A stretch of 51,921 bases of DNA from Clostridia bacterium (GCA_016292635.1 JAEDIC010000014.1:1-51921); one strand, 5' to 3'; numbered from the stretch's first letter, positions 39,532 through 48,067 are shown. Notes: generated by a model not told the origin, from the letters alone. Made by a program: numbers and translations.

Positions 39532-39571
39532 ATATGCACCTCCTTAAGTGTCAAACTTTTGGGGTGCATAT
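39532..39571. repeat. 40-base imperfect palindrome, possibly an insertion-sequence end
   Basis: ATATGCACC and GGTGCATAT are exact inverted arms around a centre that pairs again (CC..AAGT / ACTT..GG). The right half read leftward, ATATGCACCCCAAAAGTTTG, resembles the CCCCAAAAGTT ends of IS150-like IS3 elements, and the left half contains an AAGGAGG-type site. No transposase remains. It lies between the NlpC/P60 and CNNM genes. Confidence 0.45.
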
Positions 39572-39602
39572 CATATTGCGCTGCTTTTTATTATGACGCA
39601 GT

Positions 39603-40865
39603 TTATTCGTCCTCTTCTTCCTCCACGGGATCCACCTTTACAAGAAGCCGCTCAACCCGGAGATTTTTGCGCTTTTTTACGGTAACGGTAAGGTTCTTAT
39701 AGGTGAAGGAATCGCCCTTTTTAGGATAGCCGCCTATCATTTCGGTAGCCCAGCCTCCAAGGGTGGCGTTGTCGTCGTCAAAGTCACGGTCGTCGATATC
39801 CAGCTCCGCGAAAAGGTCTTCAATGCGCATATCCCCGTCCGCATCGTAAAGGTCATCCTTAAGCTGAATGAGCTCTTCCTCTATCTCGTCGCTTTCGTCC
39901 CAGATATCGCCAACCAACTGCTCCAGCACGTCTTCCATGGTAAGGCAGCCCATTGTGCCGCCGTATTCGTCGGTAACGATGACCATGTGACACTTTTTGC
40001 GCTTCATGGTGGTGAGAACGTGGTTCAGGGGGGTGGTCTTATGAACGAAGGTGACCGGCATAAGTATCTCCCGCAAGTCTATCTCATCCTGATCTGCCAG
40101 CCGCTTGAAAACACGGTTAAGGTGCAGTATGCCGATTATGTTGTCTATGGTGTCCTCATAGACGGGTATGCGGGAGAAGGGGGAGCGCATTATAAGCTCC
40201 ATATTCTCCTCAAAGGGATCGTCCATGTCTATGGCGGTCATATCCACCCGGGGAGTGATTATCTCATAGGCCAGCACATCATCAAAATCCAGGGCGCTTT
40301 GAAGCAGATCGCACCTGTCCTCATCAAGGACGCCCTCGTCTTCAACGGTTTCTATAATGGTTTCGAACTCATCCTCGGTAACGGTGGGAATATCCTGAAC
40401 CTTGTGGGCCCAGAGCTTTTCAACGAGCTTCACTATTGCCATTATGACCTTGCCCACGGGAGAAAGAATGAGCATAAGGAAGCGAAGAGGCAGCGCCACA
40501 AGGGCGGCGAAGGAATAGCATATCTCTGCGGCGATTATCTTTGGCGTTATCTCGCCAAAGGTGATTATCAGCACCGTCATTATAAGTGTGGCCGCCCATG
40601 CGCCGCTTTCCCCCAGCAGGTTAATGGCTATTACCGTGGCAACGGAGGAGGAGGCGATATTCACAAGGTTGTTGCCTATCAGTATGGTGGTAAGGGCGGA
40701 ATCGAAATTCAGCGCAATGCTAAGGGCGATCTTGTCCCGGCGTCTGTTTGTGGATTCCGCAGTATGCCTGAGGCGAATGATATTGGCAGAGGAATAGGCG
40801 ATTTCCGAGCCGGAGAAAAACGCGGAAAAGGCCAGCAGTATTACTATAAATATGTAATTAAGCAT
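39603..40865 (-). CDS. CNNM/CorC-family transporter with C-terminal CorC_HlyC domain
   Basis: A 420-residue membrane protein. The N-terminal CNNM (DUF21) domain spans about 1-185 and includes FSGSEIAYSSANIIRLRH, ALTTILIGNNLVNIASSSVAT and FGEITPKIIAAE. Two CBS domains follow (about 205-330; ITPRVDMTAI, FSRIPVYEDTIDNIIGILHL, MVIVTDEYGGTMGCLTMEDVLEQLVGDI), then a CorC_HlyC domain (about 340-415). These proteins are linked to magnesium or cobalt efflux. The gene overlaps its upstream paralogue by eight bases. Confidence 0.92.
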   Translation of the reverse strand: MLNYIFIVILLAFSAFFSGSEIAYSSANIIRLRHTAESTNRRRDKIALSIALNFDSALTTILIGNNLVNIASSSVATVIAINLLGESGAWAATLIMTVLIITFGEITPKIIAAEICYSFAALVALPLRFLMLILSPVGKVIMAIVKLVEKLWAHKVQDIPTVTEDEFETIIETVEDEGVLDEDRCDLLQSALDFDDVLAYEIITPRVDMTAIDMDDPFEENMELIMRSPFSRIPVYEDTIDNIIGILHLNRVFKRLADQDEIDLREILMPVTFVHKTTPLNHVLTTMKRKKCHMVIVTDEYGGTMGCLTMEDVLEQLVGDIWDESDEIEEELIQLKDDLYDADGDMRIEDLFAELDIDDRDFDDDNATLGGWATEMIGGYPKKGDSFTYKNLTVTVKKRKNLRVERLLVKVDPVEEEEDE

Positions 40866-41886
40866 GGGCGCCTCCTTCCGGCAGGGGATCGTCCTCGTCG
40901 TATATCTCGCCTACAAGCTCTTCCAGTATGTCCTCTACAGTGAGTATGCCAAGGTTGTTGCCGTCACCGTCCACCACTATGGAAATATGGGTGCGCTTGC
41001 GGCTCATTTCGGGCAGCAGCTCGTCGATGGGGGTATCGCTGTTTACAAAGGTTACGTCGTCCATTATGGCTCTGAGCTGCAGCTGCTCGTCGTCTTGGGC
41101 GTTTATATAGGCCCTGAGGTATGCGCGGATGTGCAATATGCCCATAACGTTGCCGTTTATATCCATGACCGGCAGGCGGCTGTGGATATTTGAGCGGATG
41201 ACCTCCAGAATTTCTTCCTGACTCATAAGTGAGGACACGGTGAGCACCTTATCCCAGGGAACCACTATATCTCCGGCGGTGCGCTCGCCGAATTCAAGGG
41301 CGCTCTGAACCAGCTCCGCCTCGTCTTCATTAAGCACCCCCTCCTGAGCGATGGCCTCAACGTATCCGTAAAGCTCATCCTCTGTAACGGTGGGCTCTTC
41401 TTCCTGCTTTTTGAAGGGCCTTTTTACCGCGTCCGCTATCTTTGTGAAGAAGAAGGATACGGGGGTGAGGACCTTCATAAGAAACAGCATTGGCCCTGCG
41501 GCAGCCATCGCGTATTGATCACTGAATGTCTTGGCGAAGTATTTGGGTATCATTTCCGCAAACAAAAATACCACTACCGTAGTAACGATGGTGGAATAGG
41601 CAACAGCGCCCGCTCCCCACAGCTTTGTTACCATTATGGTGGCGATGGAGGCCGTGGCGATGTGGGTTATATTATTCAATATGAGGAGAGTGGTAAGGGC
41701 TTTGTCAAAATTATGGATTACCCTGAGTGCACGCTTTGCTTTGGGGTCGCCATCGTCCGCAAGGCTCATGAGCCTGATGCGGTTGGCGCTGGTATATGCG
41801 GTTTCAGAGGCGGCGCAGAGACTTGCCCCTATCAATAAAGCGAAAAGCGGTATCAAATACCGCAATATTGTACTCCCGTCGTCCAT
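40858..41886 (-). CDS. CNNM-family transporter lacking the CorC_HlyC domain
   Basis: A 342-residue paralogue of the next gene. The CNNM domain (ASETAYTSANRIRLMSL, ALTTLLILNNITHIATASIAT, FAEMIPKYFAKTF) and paired CBS domains (VPWDKVLTV, SRLPVMDINGNVMGILHIRAYL, SIVVDGDGNNLGILTVEDILEELVGEI) are complete, but it ends with the second CBS domain. The two overlapping genes probably arose by duplication and may form a hetero-oligomer; this is inferred from overlap and length. It is divergent from the DUF1576 gene. Confidence 0.9.
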   Translation of the reverse strand: MDDGSTILRYLIPLFALLIGASLCAASETAYTSANRIRLMSLADDGDPKAKRALRVIHNFDKALTTLLILNNITHIATASIATIMVTKLWGAGAVAYSTIVTTVVVFLFAEMIPKYFAKTFSDQYAMAAAGPMLFLMKVLTPVSFFFTKIADAVKRPFKKQEEEPTVTEDELYGYVEAIAQEGVLNEDEAELVQSALEFGERTAGDIVVPWDKVLTVSSLMSQEEILEVIRSNIHSRLPVMDINGNVMGILHIRAYLRAYINAQDDEQLQLRAIMDDVTFVNSDTPIDELLPEMSRKRTHISIVVDGDGNNLGILTVEDILEELVGEIYDEDDPLPEGGAHA

Positions 41887-42123
41887 TTGAAGTTACCACA
41901 TCCTTTCGGCAATTATATTTACTAAATAATTATATCAGAATTGCCGCTTAATGCAATACGGCGGTTCGGCCAGGAGAGACGGAAATGTAAATAGAAGGCG
42001 AAATTATGTAAAAAATACGTTAACAGCCTGTTGGCAGGGAAGGTAAAGTTACTGTATAATAATATTCAACATTATAAAATGACATATTATACTCCCAATC
42101 GTCATATCACTTCCGGAGGATCC

Positions 42124-43848
42124 ATGAAGGAGAAAAGGTTTTACAGCCACACAGCGCTCCATAATCACAATATAATAATGCTTACCATGCTGCTGTTTTC
42201 CGCTTCCTTTGTGGTGTCGGGGCTGTTGGTTGGCGATATTTCTTCACTTCCCCGGGGGCTGTGGAGTATATTCACCTGCTCCGCGCCGTTAGTAACGGAC
42301 TTTACGGCGGTGGGCGGCCTTAACGCTGCCCTTGTAAATGCGGGCATAACGGGGCTTTTTGTATATGGGCTGTACAAGCTGTCCGGCTTTGTGGCATCGG
42401 GCGGAGCTTTCGGCGCGTTTTTCCTTTCGGTGGGCATAGGCCTTTTCGGCAAGACGGTATTCACCATGATTCCCTTTGTACTGGGAGGCTGGTTGTATGC
42501 TGTTTATAAAAACGAGTCCATCCGCCGCATAATACAGTATCCAATACAGGCTTCCGCACTGTCTCCGGTTGTGTCGGTATTGGCTTTTTACGGCGGATTT
42601 ACAGTGGGCGGTGCTGTTATAGGCTGGCTCAGCGCCATGGTGATAGGCTTTATCATTACTCCTGTTGCCCAGCATACCCGAACTATGCACTGTGGATTTG
42701 ACCTTTATAACGTTGGCCTTGCGGCGGGCCTTATAGGCATATGCTTTTTTGCCATATACCGTGATGTGGCCCTTGCTCCCCTGGGCCTGGAGGACGGATA
42801 TCACATATCGGCGGTGCTGGGCGAAAGCAGGCCGGAATTTTTCTTTCCCGTACTGGGCGGTATTTTTGCCGCAATGATCATGTTCGGTCTTATCCTGGCA
42901 AAGGACGGAGTAAGTGAATTCTGGGCGCTGAGAAGGCATACGGGTCTTGATATAGATTTTGCGCCGGAGTTTGGAATGCCGGCGGTGCTGATGAATATGG
43001 GCCTTGTTGGCCTCATGACTCTGTTTTACATGATACTGATAAGCGCCCCAATGAACGGAGCTACCGTTGGCGCCGTCATTTCTGTGCTGTGTTGGACGGG
43101 CAACGGCGCAAATACCCGAAACATGATGCCCATATTCGTTGGATATGGTATTTATTCCCTGATAAGCGGTGTGCCGCTGAACAGCCAATATCTTTGCGTT
43201 GCTGTATGCTATGCCACCGGCCTTGCGCCCCTTTGCGGACGATACGGCGTGTTTTATGGAATATTCGCCGGGATAGTACACGCTTACCTTGCCGGCATAA
43301 CCGCTACCATGCACGGCGGCTTCAATCTGTATAACGGCGGCTTCTCTGCGGGTCTTGTATCCGTTGTGCTGCTGCCTGTAATACAGAGCATTGCCAAGCA
43401 TGAGTATCATGACGACTCATCTCAGGAAAAGCATCCCGGCCTTGTGGAGGAGCTGGTGGAGGATGTGGCCCATATCGCAGAGGGAGCGGCCCACATAGCC
43501 GAAGGCGCAATGCATCTTGTGGAGCACGATAAGGCAATTGTGCAGGATTTGCCGGAGGACCACAGGGAGAGCAAAACCATGCATACCTTCCTTGGGGTGC
43601 GCAATGGATTTGCTGTTATTGCAGCGGTGCTGTTTGTGCTGTCCATATTGCCAATAGAGGCGATACACCATTATAGCCATATGCTGAAATTTGCGGCCTA
43701 TATACTGGGAGCGGGAGCATATGGCTCGGAGATAATCGTGCTTACCGACGGATTCAGAAAGAATCCCGGAATGCACGAGATGCTGATGCCGTATATATTC
43801 GGAATACTGTACATAATGCTGGGGCTCAGCTATCTTGGCGGTCATTGA
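42124..43848 (+). CDS. DUF1576-family membrane protein
   Basis: A 574-residue protein with about a dozen hydrophobic segments. I recognise it as the DUF1576 family, whose function is unknown. Two halves carry the same signature, HTRTMHCGFDLYNVGLAAGLI (about 205-225) and ITATMHGGFNLYNGGFSAGLV (about 395-415), so it is an internal duplication like many carriers. A cytoplasmic insert (about 435-490) contains repeated HIAEGA(A/M)H units, followed by three more membrane segments. I start at the ATG at 42124, directly after GGAGGATCC; the frame is open 93 bases further up without a ribosome site. Confidence 0.8.
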   Translation: MKEKRFYSHTALHNHNIIMLTMLLFSASFVVSGLLVGDISSLPRGLWSIFTCSAPLVTDFTAVGGLNAALVNAGITGLFVYGLYKLSGFVASGGAFGAFFLSVGIGLFGKTVFTMIPFVLGGWLYAVYKNESIRRIIQYPIQASALSPVVSVLAFYGGFTVGGAVIGWLSAMVIGFIITPVAQHTRTMHCGFDLYNVGLAAGLIGICFFAIYRDVALAPLGLEDGYHISAVLGESRPEFFFPVLGGIFAAMIMFGLILAKDGVSEFWALRRHTGLDIDFAPEFGMPAVLMNMGLVGLMTLFYMILISAPMNGATVGAVISVLCWTGNGANTRNMMPIFVGYGIYSLISGVPLNSQYLCVAVCYATGLAPLCGRYGVFYGIFAGIVHAYLAGITATMHGGFNLYNGGFSAGLVSVVLLPVIQSIAKHEYHDDSSQEKHPGLVEELVEDVAHIAEGAAHIAEGAMHLVEHDKAIVQDLPEDHRESKTMHTFLGVRNGFAVIAAVLFVLSILPIEAIHHYSHMLKFAAYILGAGAYGSEIIVLTDGFRKNPGMHEMLMPYIFGILYIMLGLSYLGGH

Positions 43849-43862
43849 TATGGTATAAGCCT

Positions 43863-43892
43863 GCGGGTCTCCCTGGGGAGGCCTGCTTTTTT
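43863..43892 (+). terminator. Terminator of the DUF1576 gene
   Basis: A 10-bp stem GCGGGTCTCC/GGAGGCCTGC (two wobbles) with a CTGG loop and six T. Confidence 0.85.
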
Positions 43893-43915
43893 GAAATAAT
43901 GAAAGCATAACGAAA

Positions 43916-43941
43916 AAAGGCCGCCTGACAAGGCGGCCTTT
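43916..43941. terminator. Terminator of the rpsF-ssb-rpsR operon
   Basis: A perfect 11-bp stem AAAGGCCGCCT/AGGCGGCCTTT with a GACA loop. The minus-strand T-run continues (TTTTTTCG), so it serves the ribosomal operon. Confidence 0.88.
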
Positions 43942-44004
43942 GGCTAACGTTCTTCATGGAGTTGTGGTTGTATTACAGTGTAAAATTTGCCGGCCGGTTT
44001 CGCT

Positions 44005-44247
44005 TTAGTCGGAAACGTAGGGCAGCAGGGCGACTATGCGGGCGCGCTTGATGGCGATAGCCAGCTCACGCTGATGCTTGGCGCAAACGCCGCTCATGCG
44101 GCGGGGCATGATCTTGCCGCGCTCGGTAACGAACTTGCGGAGCCTTGCAGTGTCCTTATAATCGATATGCTGAACCTTATCCACGCAGAAACCGCATACT
44201 TTGCGCCTGGGCCTACGGGCACGGGGCTTCATTTTGCGTTCTTCCAT
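44005..44247 (-). CDS. rpsR: 30S ribosomal protein S18 (bS18), zinc-type
   Basis: An 80-residue basic S18. It has CGFC near residue 18, plus Cys and His in GVCAKHQREL, so it appears to be the zinc-binding (C+) paralogue form. KIMPRRMSGVCAKHQRELAIAIKRAR is the conserved core. It binds 16S rRNA as a pair with S6. AAAGGAG precedes the ATG. It is last in the rpsF-ssb-rpsR operon. Confidence 0.97.
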   Translation of the reverse strand: MEERKMKPRARRPRRKVCGFCVDKVQHIDYKDTARLRKFVTERGKIMPRRMSGVCAKHQRELAIAIKRARIVALLPYVSD

Positions 44248-44289
44248 TGATAGGTTTCTCCTTTCAGTAAGCTGGATGGGCTGACCCTG

Positions 44290-44712
44290 TTAGAAGGGCA
44301 GCTGGTCGTCGTCGATTTCGGTGAATCCTTCAGGAGCCTGAGGGGCGCTCTGGCGATCATATGCGCGCTCGTAGCTGCCGCTGCCGGAATCCTGCTCATT
44401 AGGGCTGAGGAATTCAACTTCGTCTGCGACTATTTCGGTAAAGTATCTCTTAGAGCCGTCATTTGCATCGTAGGTGCGGGTATGTATCTCGCCGATGACG
44501 GATACCATGCGTCCCTTGGAAAGGTACTTGCCGCAGTGCTCGCCAAGCTGACGCCAGGCAACGATATTGAGAAAGTCGGCTACCCGCTCACCGGACTGAC
44601 TGGGGAAACGGCGGTTTACCGCGATGCGGAAAGTGCATACGCTCGCGCCGCTGGGGGTGGTCCTTACCTCGGGGTCCTTGGTGAGTCTGCCGATAAGGAT
44701 TGCTTTGTTCAT
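44290..44712 (-). CDS. ssb: Single-stranded DNA-binding protein
   Basis: A 140-residue SSB with the N-terminal OB fold (MNKAILIGRLTKDPEVRTTPSGASVCTFRIAVNRRF, then DFLNIVAWRQLGEHCGKYLSKG), a short disordered linker and the acidic tip DDDQLPF, which recruits partner proteins at replication and repair sites. It is a normal length for Firmicutes. The position between S6 and S18 genes is conserved. GAAAGGATGG precedes the ATG. Confidence 0.98.
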   Translation of the reverse strand: MNKAILIGRLTKDPEVRTTPSGASVCTFRIAVNRRFPSQSGERVADFLNIVAWRQLGEHCGKYLSKGRMVSVIGEIHTRTYDANDGSKRYFTEIVADEVEFLSPNEQDSGSGSYERAYDRQSAPQAPEGFTEIDDDQLPF

Positions 44713-44746
44713 AATTGTACCATCCTTTCAGCTAAATATTCTGCAA

Positions 44747-45034
44747 TTAGGCTTCCTGACGGACTACCATGTAGCGCAGAATGGACTCGTCATTCTTGAA
44801 GTTACGCTCCAGCTCACGGGGCAGCTCGGAAGCTGCTGCAAAGTGGACCAGAACATAGTAACCCTCGGTCTTGTAATCGATGGGATAGGCGAGCTTTTTG
44901 CGGCCCCACTCATCAACGTTTTCGATTTCGCCGCCGTTAGCGGTGATGATACCGGAGAATTTCTCAATGACGCCCTTTATGGCCTCATCCTCCAGCTCAG
45001 GAGTTACGATGTACATAGCTTCGTACTTATTCAC
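44747..45034 (-). CDS. rpsF: 30S ribosomal protein S6 (bS6)
   Basis: A 95-residue S6: NKYEAMYIVTPELEDEA at the start, then ENVDEWGRKKLAYPIDYKTEGYYVLVHF, the RNA- and S18-binding surface. I choose the GTG at 45034, eight bases after GGAGG, which yields the canonical MNKYEAMYIV start; a GTG three codons earlier overlaps the ribosome site itself. It is first in rpsF-ssb-rpsR. The leader hairpin upstream may be the S6:S18 feedback site. Confidence 0.96.
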   Translation of the reverse strand: MNKYEAMYIVTPELEDEAIKGVIEKFSGIITANGGEIENVDEWGRKKLAYPIDYKTEGYYVLVHFAAASELPRELERNFKNDESILRYMVVRQEA

Positions 45035-45060
45035 GCTTTTCACCTCCTTATGGTCTTATG

Positions 45061-45084
45061 GCCCTGCCTCCGAACGGGCAGAGC
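45061..45084 (-). promoter_or_regulatory. Hairpin in the rpsF leader, possible S6:S18 binding site
   Basis: On the minus strand an 8-bp stem GCUCUGCC/GGCAGGGC encloses CGUUCGGA, close before the rpsF ribosome site. Firmicutes rpsF leaders often carry an S6:S18-recognised motif with an exposed CCG; CCCG is present at the stem end here. The match is loose. Confidence 0.35.
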
Positions 45085-45106
45085 AAGAAGCACGTCAGCG
45101 TTTTGT

Positions 45107-45136
45107 ATTATATCACGGCAAAAGATGCCAATGCAA
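45107..45136 (-). promoter_or_regulatory. rpsF operon promoter
   Basis: On the minus strand TTGCAT and a perfect TATAAT are separated by 18 bases, with TG one base before the -10. Confidence 0.75.
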
Positions 45137-45257
45137 TAGAAAAATTAGCGCAAACAGGGCTTTTTTCAAAGATATATTCCCGTAATGGCAGGGGAGTGGT
45201 TTAATATTATATACAAACAGCAAAATGATGCTGTGCCGCATGTTTTCGATGGGGTTG

Positions 45258-45428
45258 ATAAGGGGCAAAAGCCCCTTATGTTCATTCCGGCTTTGACGGC
45301 ATATATGTCAAAACGGATGAAAACCGCAAGGTTTTCATACTTTGCGGGCTCTCCCGTCCGGGAGCATGAAATGCGAGAGGGAAAGCCCGTAAAAAAATCA
45401 AAAAAGTGGTCTTCAGCCACTTTTTCGA
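45258..45428. repeat. Structured intergenic region with a run of hairpins
   Basis: Stems seen: ATAAGGGGC/GCCCCTTAT (45258-45279), TGAAAACC/GGTTTTCA (45318-45337), CTCCCG/CGGGAG (45351-45364) enclosed by CGGGCT/AGCCCG (45345-45389), and AAAAAGTGG/CCACTTTTT (45401-45425). The last is the terminator of the CofE-like gene, with T-runs on the minus strand, and includes the 13-mer found at 26718-26730. It may be a dispersed repeat or a small RNA. No protein is supported. Confidence 0.55.
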
Positions 45429-45439
45429 AATACATTTTT

Positions 45440-46618
45440 TTAGTCCGCGTAATTGGTAAAGTAGCCCTGAACCAGCACTATGGGGGTGCCCTTGTCGCCG
45501 GAGCCGGAGGTCAGGTCGCAGAGGGAGCCCAGAAGGTCGGTAAGACGGCGGGGAGTGGTGCCCTGGGTGACCATGCTGCCCTTAAGGTCCTTATCCTTTT
45601 CACGGATAGCCTTTTCAATGGCCGCCCTAAGCTCCGCACCCTTCAGGGAGGCGAAGTCGTTATCCGCAAGGTACTTGAGCTTCAGCTCGTTGGGCAGGCC
45701 CTCAAGGCCCGAGGTATAGCCGGGAGATACAACTGGGTCAGCAAGTTCCCATATTTTGCCCACAGGATCCTTGAAGGCGCCGTCGCCGTATACCATGGCT
45801 TCTATCTGCTTGCCGGTGGCGGCGGAGAGGGAGGCGCTGATGGCCTCGGCAACTTCCTGAGCGTTATCGGGGAAAAGCTTTACCATTTCCTCGGTGGATT
45901 TGTTGGAACCCAGCAGGCCGAACTCTGCGTTGCAGCCGCTGCCGTTAACGGGGGCGTTGAGTATATCGCAAAGGGTAAGGCATACCTCTGCGCCGGCAGC
46001 CTTTATGCGGCGCTGGGTGCGGAAGCGGGTATGGGTATCGCAGCAGAGCACCTTGCGAGTGTAGGCCAGAATCGCTTCCGGACGGTTGGCGAGAATTATC
46101 TCGGCCTCCGCGCCTTCTTCCTCTATGAGCTGGGAATAGTAGCTGATGTAGTCCACGCCTGTGAAGGGATGGAGGGGAGTGCCGAAATGCTTGCGGAAGT
46201 CATCTACGCTGAGCACGTCCTTGTAGGGGTCAACGCCGCTGTCGTCCAGCGCATCCAGGTCCACCAGATGGTTGCCCACCTCGTCGGAGGGATAGCTGAG
46301 CTGAACCACTACTTTCCTTGCGCCCCGGGCGATGCCCCTGAGGCATATGGCAAAGCGGTTGCGGCTGAGTATGGGGAACACCACGCCAACGGTCTCGCCG
46401 CCCAGCTTTGCGCGAACGTCTTCGCCTATGGCGTCAATGGTGGCATAGTTGCCTGCGGCGCGGGCCACCACGGCCTCGGTAACCGCCACAACGTCGCGGT
46501 CGTGGAACTCAAAGCCGTCTTCCCTTGAAGCGGACAGCACGCAGTCGGTAACTATCTTAACTATGTCGTCTCCCTTGCGGATGATGGGAGCCTTTATGCC
46601 CCTGGATATGGTTGCCAT
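45440..46618 (-). CDS. Coenzyme F420-0:L-glutamate ligase-like protein (CofE family)
   Basis: A 392-residue protein of the F420 ligase family. Visible are the N-terminal GIKAPIIRKGDDIVKIV, GDVVAVTEA-like sequence (DRDVVAVTEAVVARAAGNYA), SRNRFAICLRGIARGARKVVVQLSYPSDEVGN, and a C-terminal region with YGDGAFKDPVGKIWELADP and TPRRLTDLLGSL. True CofE adds glutamates to F420 in archaea and actinobacteria, proteins of about 250 residues. This long version recurs in Firmicutes that are not known to make F420, so its substrate is unknown. It is monocistronic and divergent from the peptidase gene, with a good GGAGG before the ATG. Confidence 0.8.
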   Translation of the reverse strand: MATISRGIKAPIIRKGDDIVKIVTDCVLSASREDGFEFHDRDVVAVTEAVVARAAGNYATIDAIGEDVRAKLGGETVGVVFPILSRNRFAICLRGIARGARKVVVQLSYPSDEVGNHLVDLDALDDSGVDPYKDVLSVDDFRKHFGTPLHPFTGVDYISYYSQLIEEEGAEAEIILANRPEAILAYTRKVLCCDTHTRFRTQRRIKAAGAEVCLTLCDILNAPVNGSGCNAEFGLLGSNKSTEEMVKLFPDNAQEVAEAISASLSAATGKQIEAMVYGDGAFKDPVGKIWELADPVVSPGYTSGLEGLPNELKLKYLADNDFASLKGAELRAAIEKAIREKDKDLKGSMVTQGTTPRRLTDLLGSLCDLTSGSGDKGTPIVLVQGYFTNYAD

Positions 46619-46870
46619 TTTTATATGCCCTCCGTGAATGTTTCATTGGTATGGGCCATAGCCGCCCATTTCACACCAATCATATCATGCCCCGAGTTTA
46701 AGCGGAAATACTGGTTGGTTAGAGCGATATAAGCAGTACTTTGACATTGGCTTTCTGATATAAATCCCGGCAGGATTTTGTAAACAAATGCTAACAATAA
46801 TATGACCGCCGTTGAAAAAAGCCGGAAAACCATATAAAATGATTGAAAACAAAACGAACAGGAAACAGGT

Positions 46871-48067
46871 ATGTCCAATTTTCGCAGACAGATAAAGAGA
46901 TTAATAAAAAACATGAGGCAGCGGCTCAATAAGCTTATGGCGGGAAGAGGGGGCTCTTCCCGCCGCACTGCCGCCCGCTTTAAGGCCGCCCCAGTCAAGG
47001 CCAAAGCCATACTCATAGGCGGCGTTGCCCTGGTTTTGGCGGTTCTGATACTGCTGACCTCGCTGCTTGTGCGCGGCTGCTCAAACCAGCAGCCGGTGGA
47101 CGTGCTTGCGATTCGGGCGGATGAAAGCGGCACCAGCTTTGTATCAATAGAAGTTACACCATCCCCCACCCCAAAACCCACCCCCACACCCACGCCGGAA
47201 CCCATACTCCACCGCGGCGTGGAAAGCGACAGAGTGCTTGAGCTGCAGGCTCGCCTTATGGAGCTGGGCTATATGGATACCGACGTTCCAACCCGCCTTT
47301 TCGGCCCCGCTACGGAGCGGGCGGTGGAGCTTTTCCAGCGGCAGATAAACTATACCGAAGCCCTTGATCTCACCATAGACGAGGACGGCTGGGCGGGAGA
47401 CCAGACACTGTCCCTACTTTATAGCGCGGATGCTCCCAAGTACTGCGTTAAGGAAGGCATGAGCGGCGATGACGTATCCTCCATGCAGATGCAGCTGGTG
47501 GATATGGGCTACATGAGCAAGACCACCGGCTACTACGGCGACGAAACCAAGGCCGCCATGAAGGAATTCCAGAGCAGAAACGGCCTTTCCGCCGACGGAC
47601 TTGCCGGAGAAAAGACCTATGAGATGCTCTATTCTCCCGATGCCAAGGAAAGCAAATCCAAGGCTCAGCAGGCTCGCACCAAGGCCAATATAAACAAGAT
47701 GATAGAAGTAGCCAAGAGCAAGCTGGGCTGCAAGTACATACTGGGCAACGAGGGCCCCAAGAGCTTTGACTGCTCCGGACTTGTATACTACTGCCTTAAG
47801 GAGGCTGGCAGCAACCGCAGGCGTTTGAACGCCGCCGGCTATTCCCAGGTGAGCGATTGGGAAAAAATCACCAGTATAAATAGCCTCAAGAAGGGTGACC
47901 TTATTTGCTTCTACAACGACGGCTATACCAAAGTCGGCCATATCGGCATAGTTGTATCCAGCGGCATGATGATAGACGCCTCCAGCTCCAACGGCAAGGT
48001 TGTGCGCCGCTCCTATACCAGCAGCTACTGGAAGAGCCACTTTGTATGCGGCAGGAGGCCATGGTAA
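46871..48067 (+). CDS. Membrane-anchored NlpC/P60 endopeptidase with two peptidoglycan-binding domains
   Basis: A 398-residue cell-wall hydrolase. A basic cytoplasmic N-terminus (1-45) leads to one membrane segment (about 46-68), a Thr-Pro linker (TPSPTPKPTPTPTPEP), two PG_binding_1 domains (SDRVLELQARLMELGYMD... and GDDVSSMQMQLVDMGYMS..., about 115-250) and an NlpC/P60 domain with the catalytic Cys in FDCSGLVYYCL, His in GHIGIVVSSG and IDASSSNGKV. It probably cleaves peptide stems outside the membrane. An AGGAAACAGG site precedes the ATG. Confidence 0.93.
   Translation: MSNFRRQIKRLIKNMRQRLNKLMAGRGGSSRRTAARFKAAPVKAKAILIGGVALVLAVLILLTSLLVRGCSNQQPVDVLAIRADESGTSFVSIEVTPSPTPKPTPTPTPEPILHRGVESDRVLELQARLMELGYMDTDVPTRLFGPATERAVELFQRQINYTEALDLTIDEDGWAGDQTLSLLYSADAPKYCVKEGMSGDDVSSMQMQLVDMGYMSKTTGYYGDETKAAMKEFQSRNGLSADGLAGEKTYEMLYSPDAKESKSKAQQARTKANINKMIEVAKSKLGCKYILGNEGPKSFDCSGLVYYCLKEAGSNRRRLNAAGYSQVSDWEKITSINSLKKGDLICFYNDGYTKVGHIGIVVSSGMMIDASSSNGKVVRRSYTSSYWKSHFVCGRRPW

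Noticed and set aside
45166..45435. An 89-codon minus-strand frame in the spacer before the CofE-like gene
   Set aside because: It simply reads through the hairpin array, lacks a ribosome site and ends beside the rpsF promoter; I treat the region as a repeat, not a gene.
45185..46528. A 447-codon plus-strand frame across the structured spacer and the CofE-like gene
   Set aside because: It is antisense to a well-supported family member, and its first part only translates the hairpin region.
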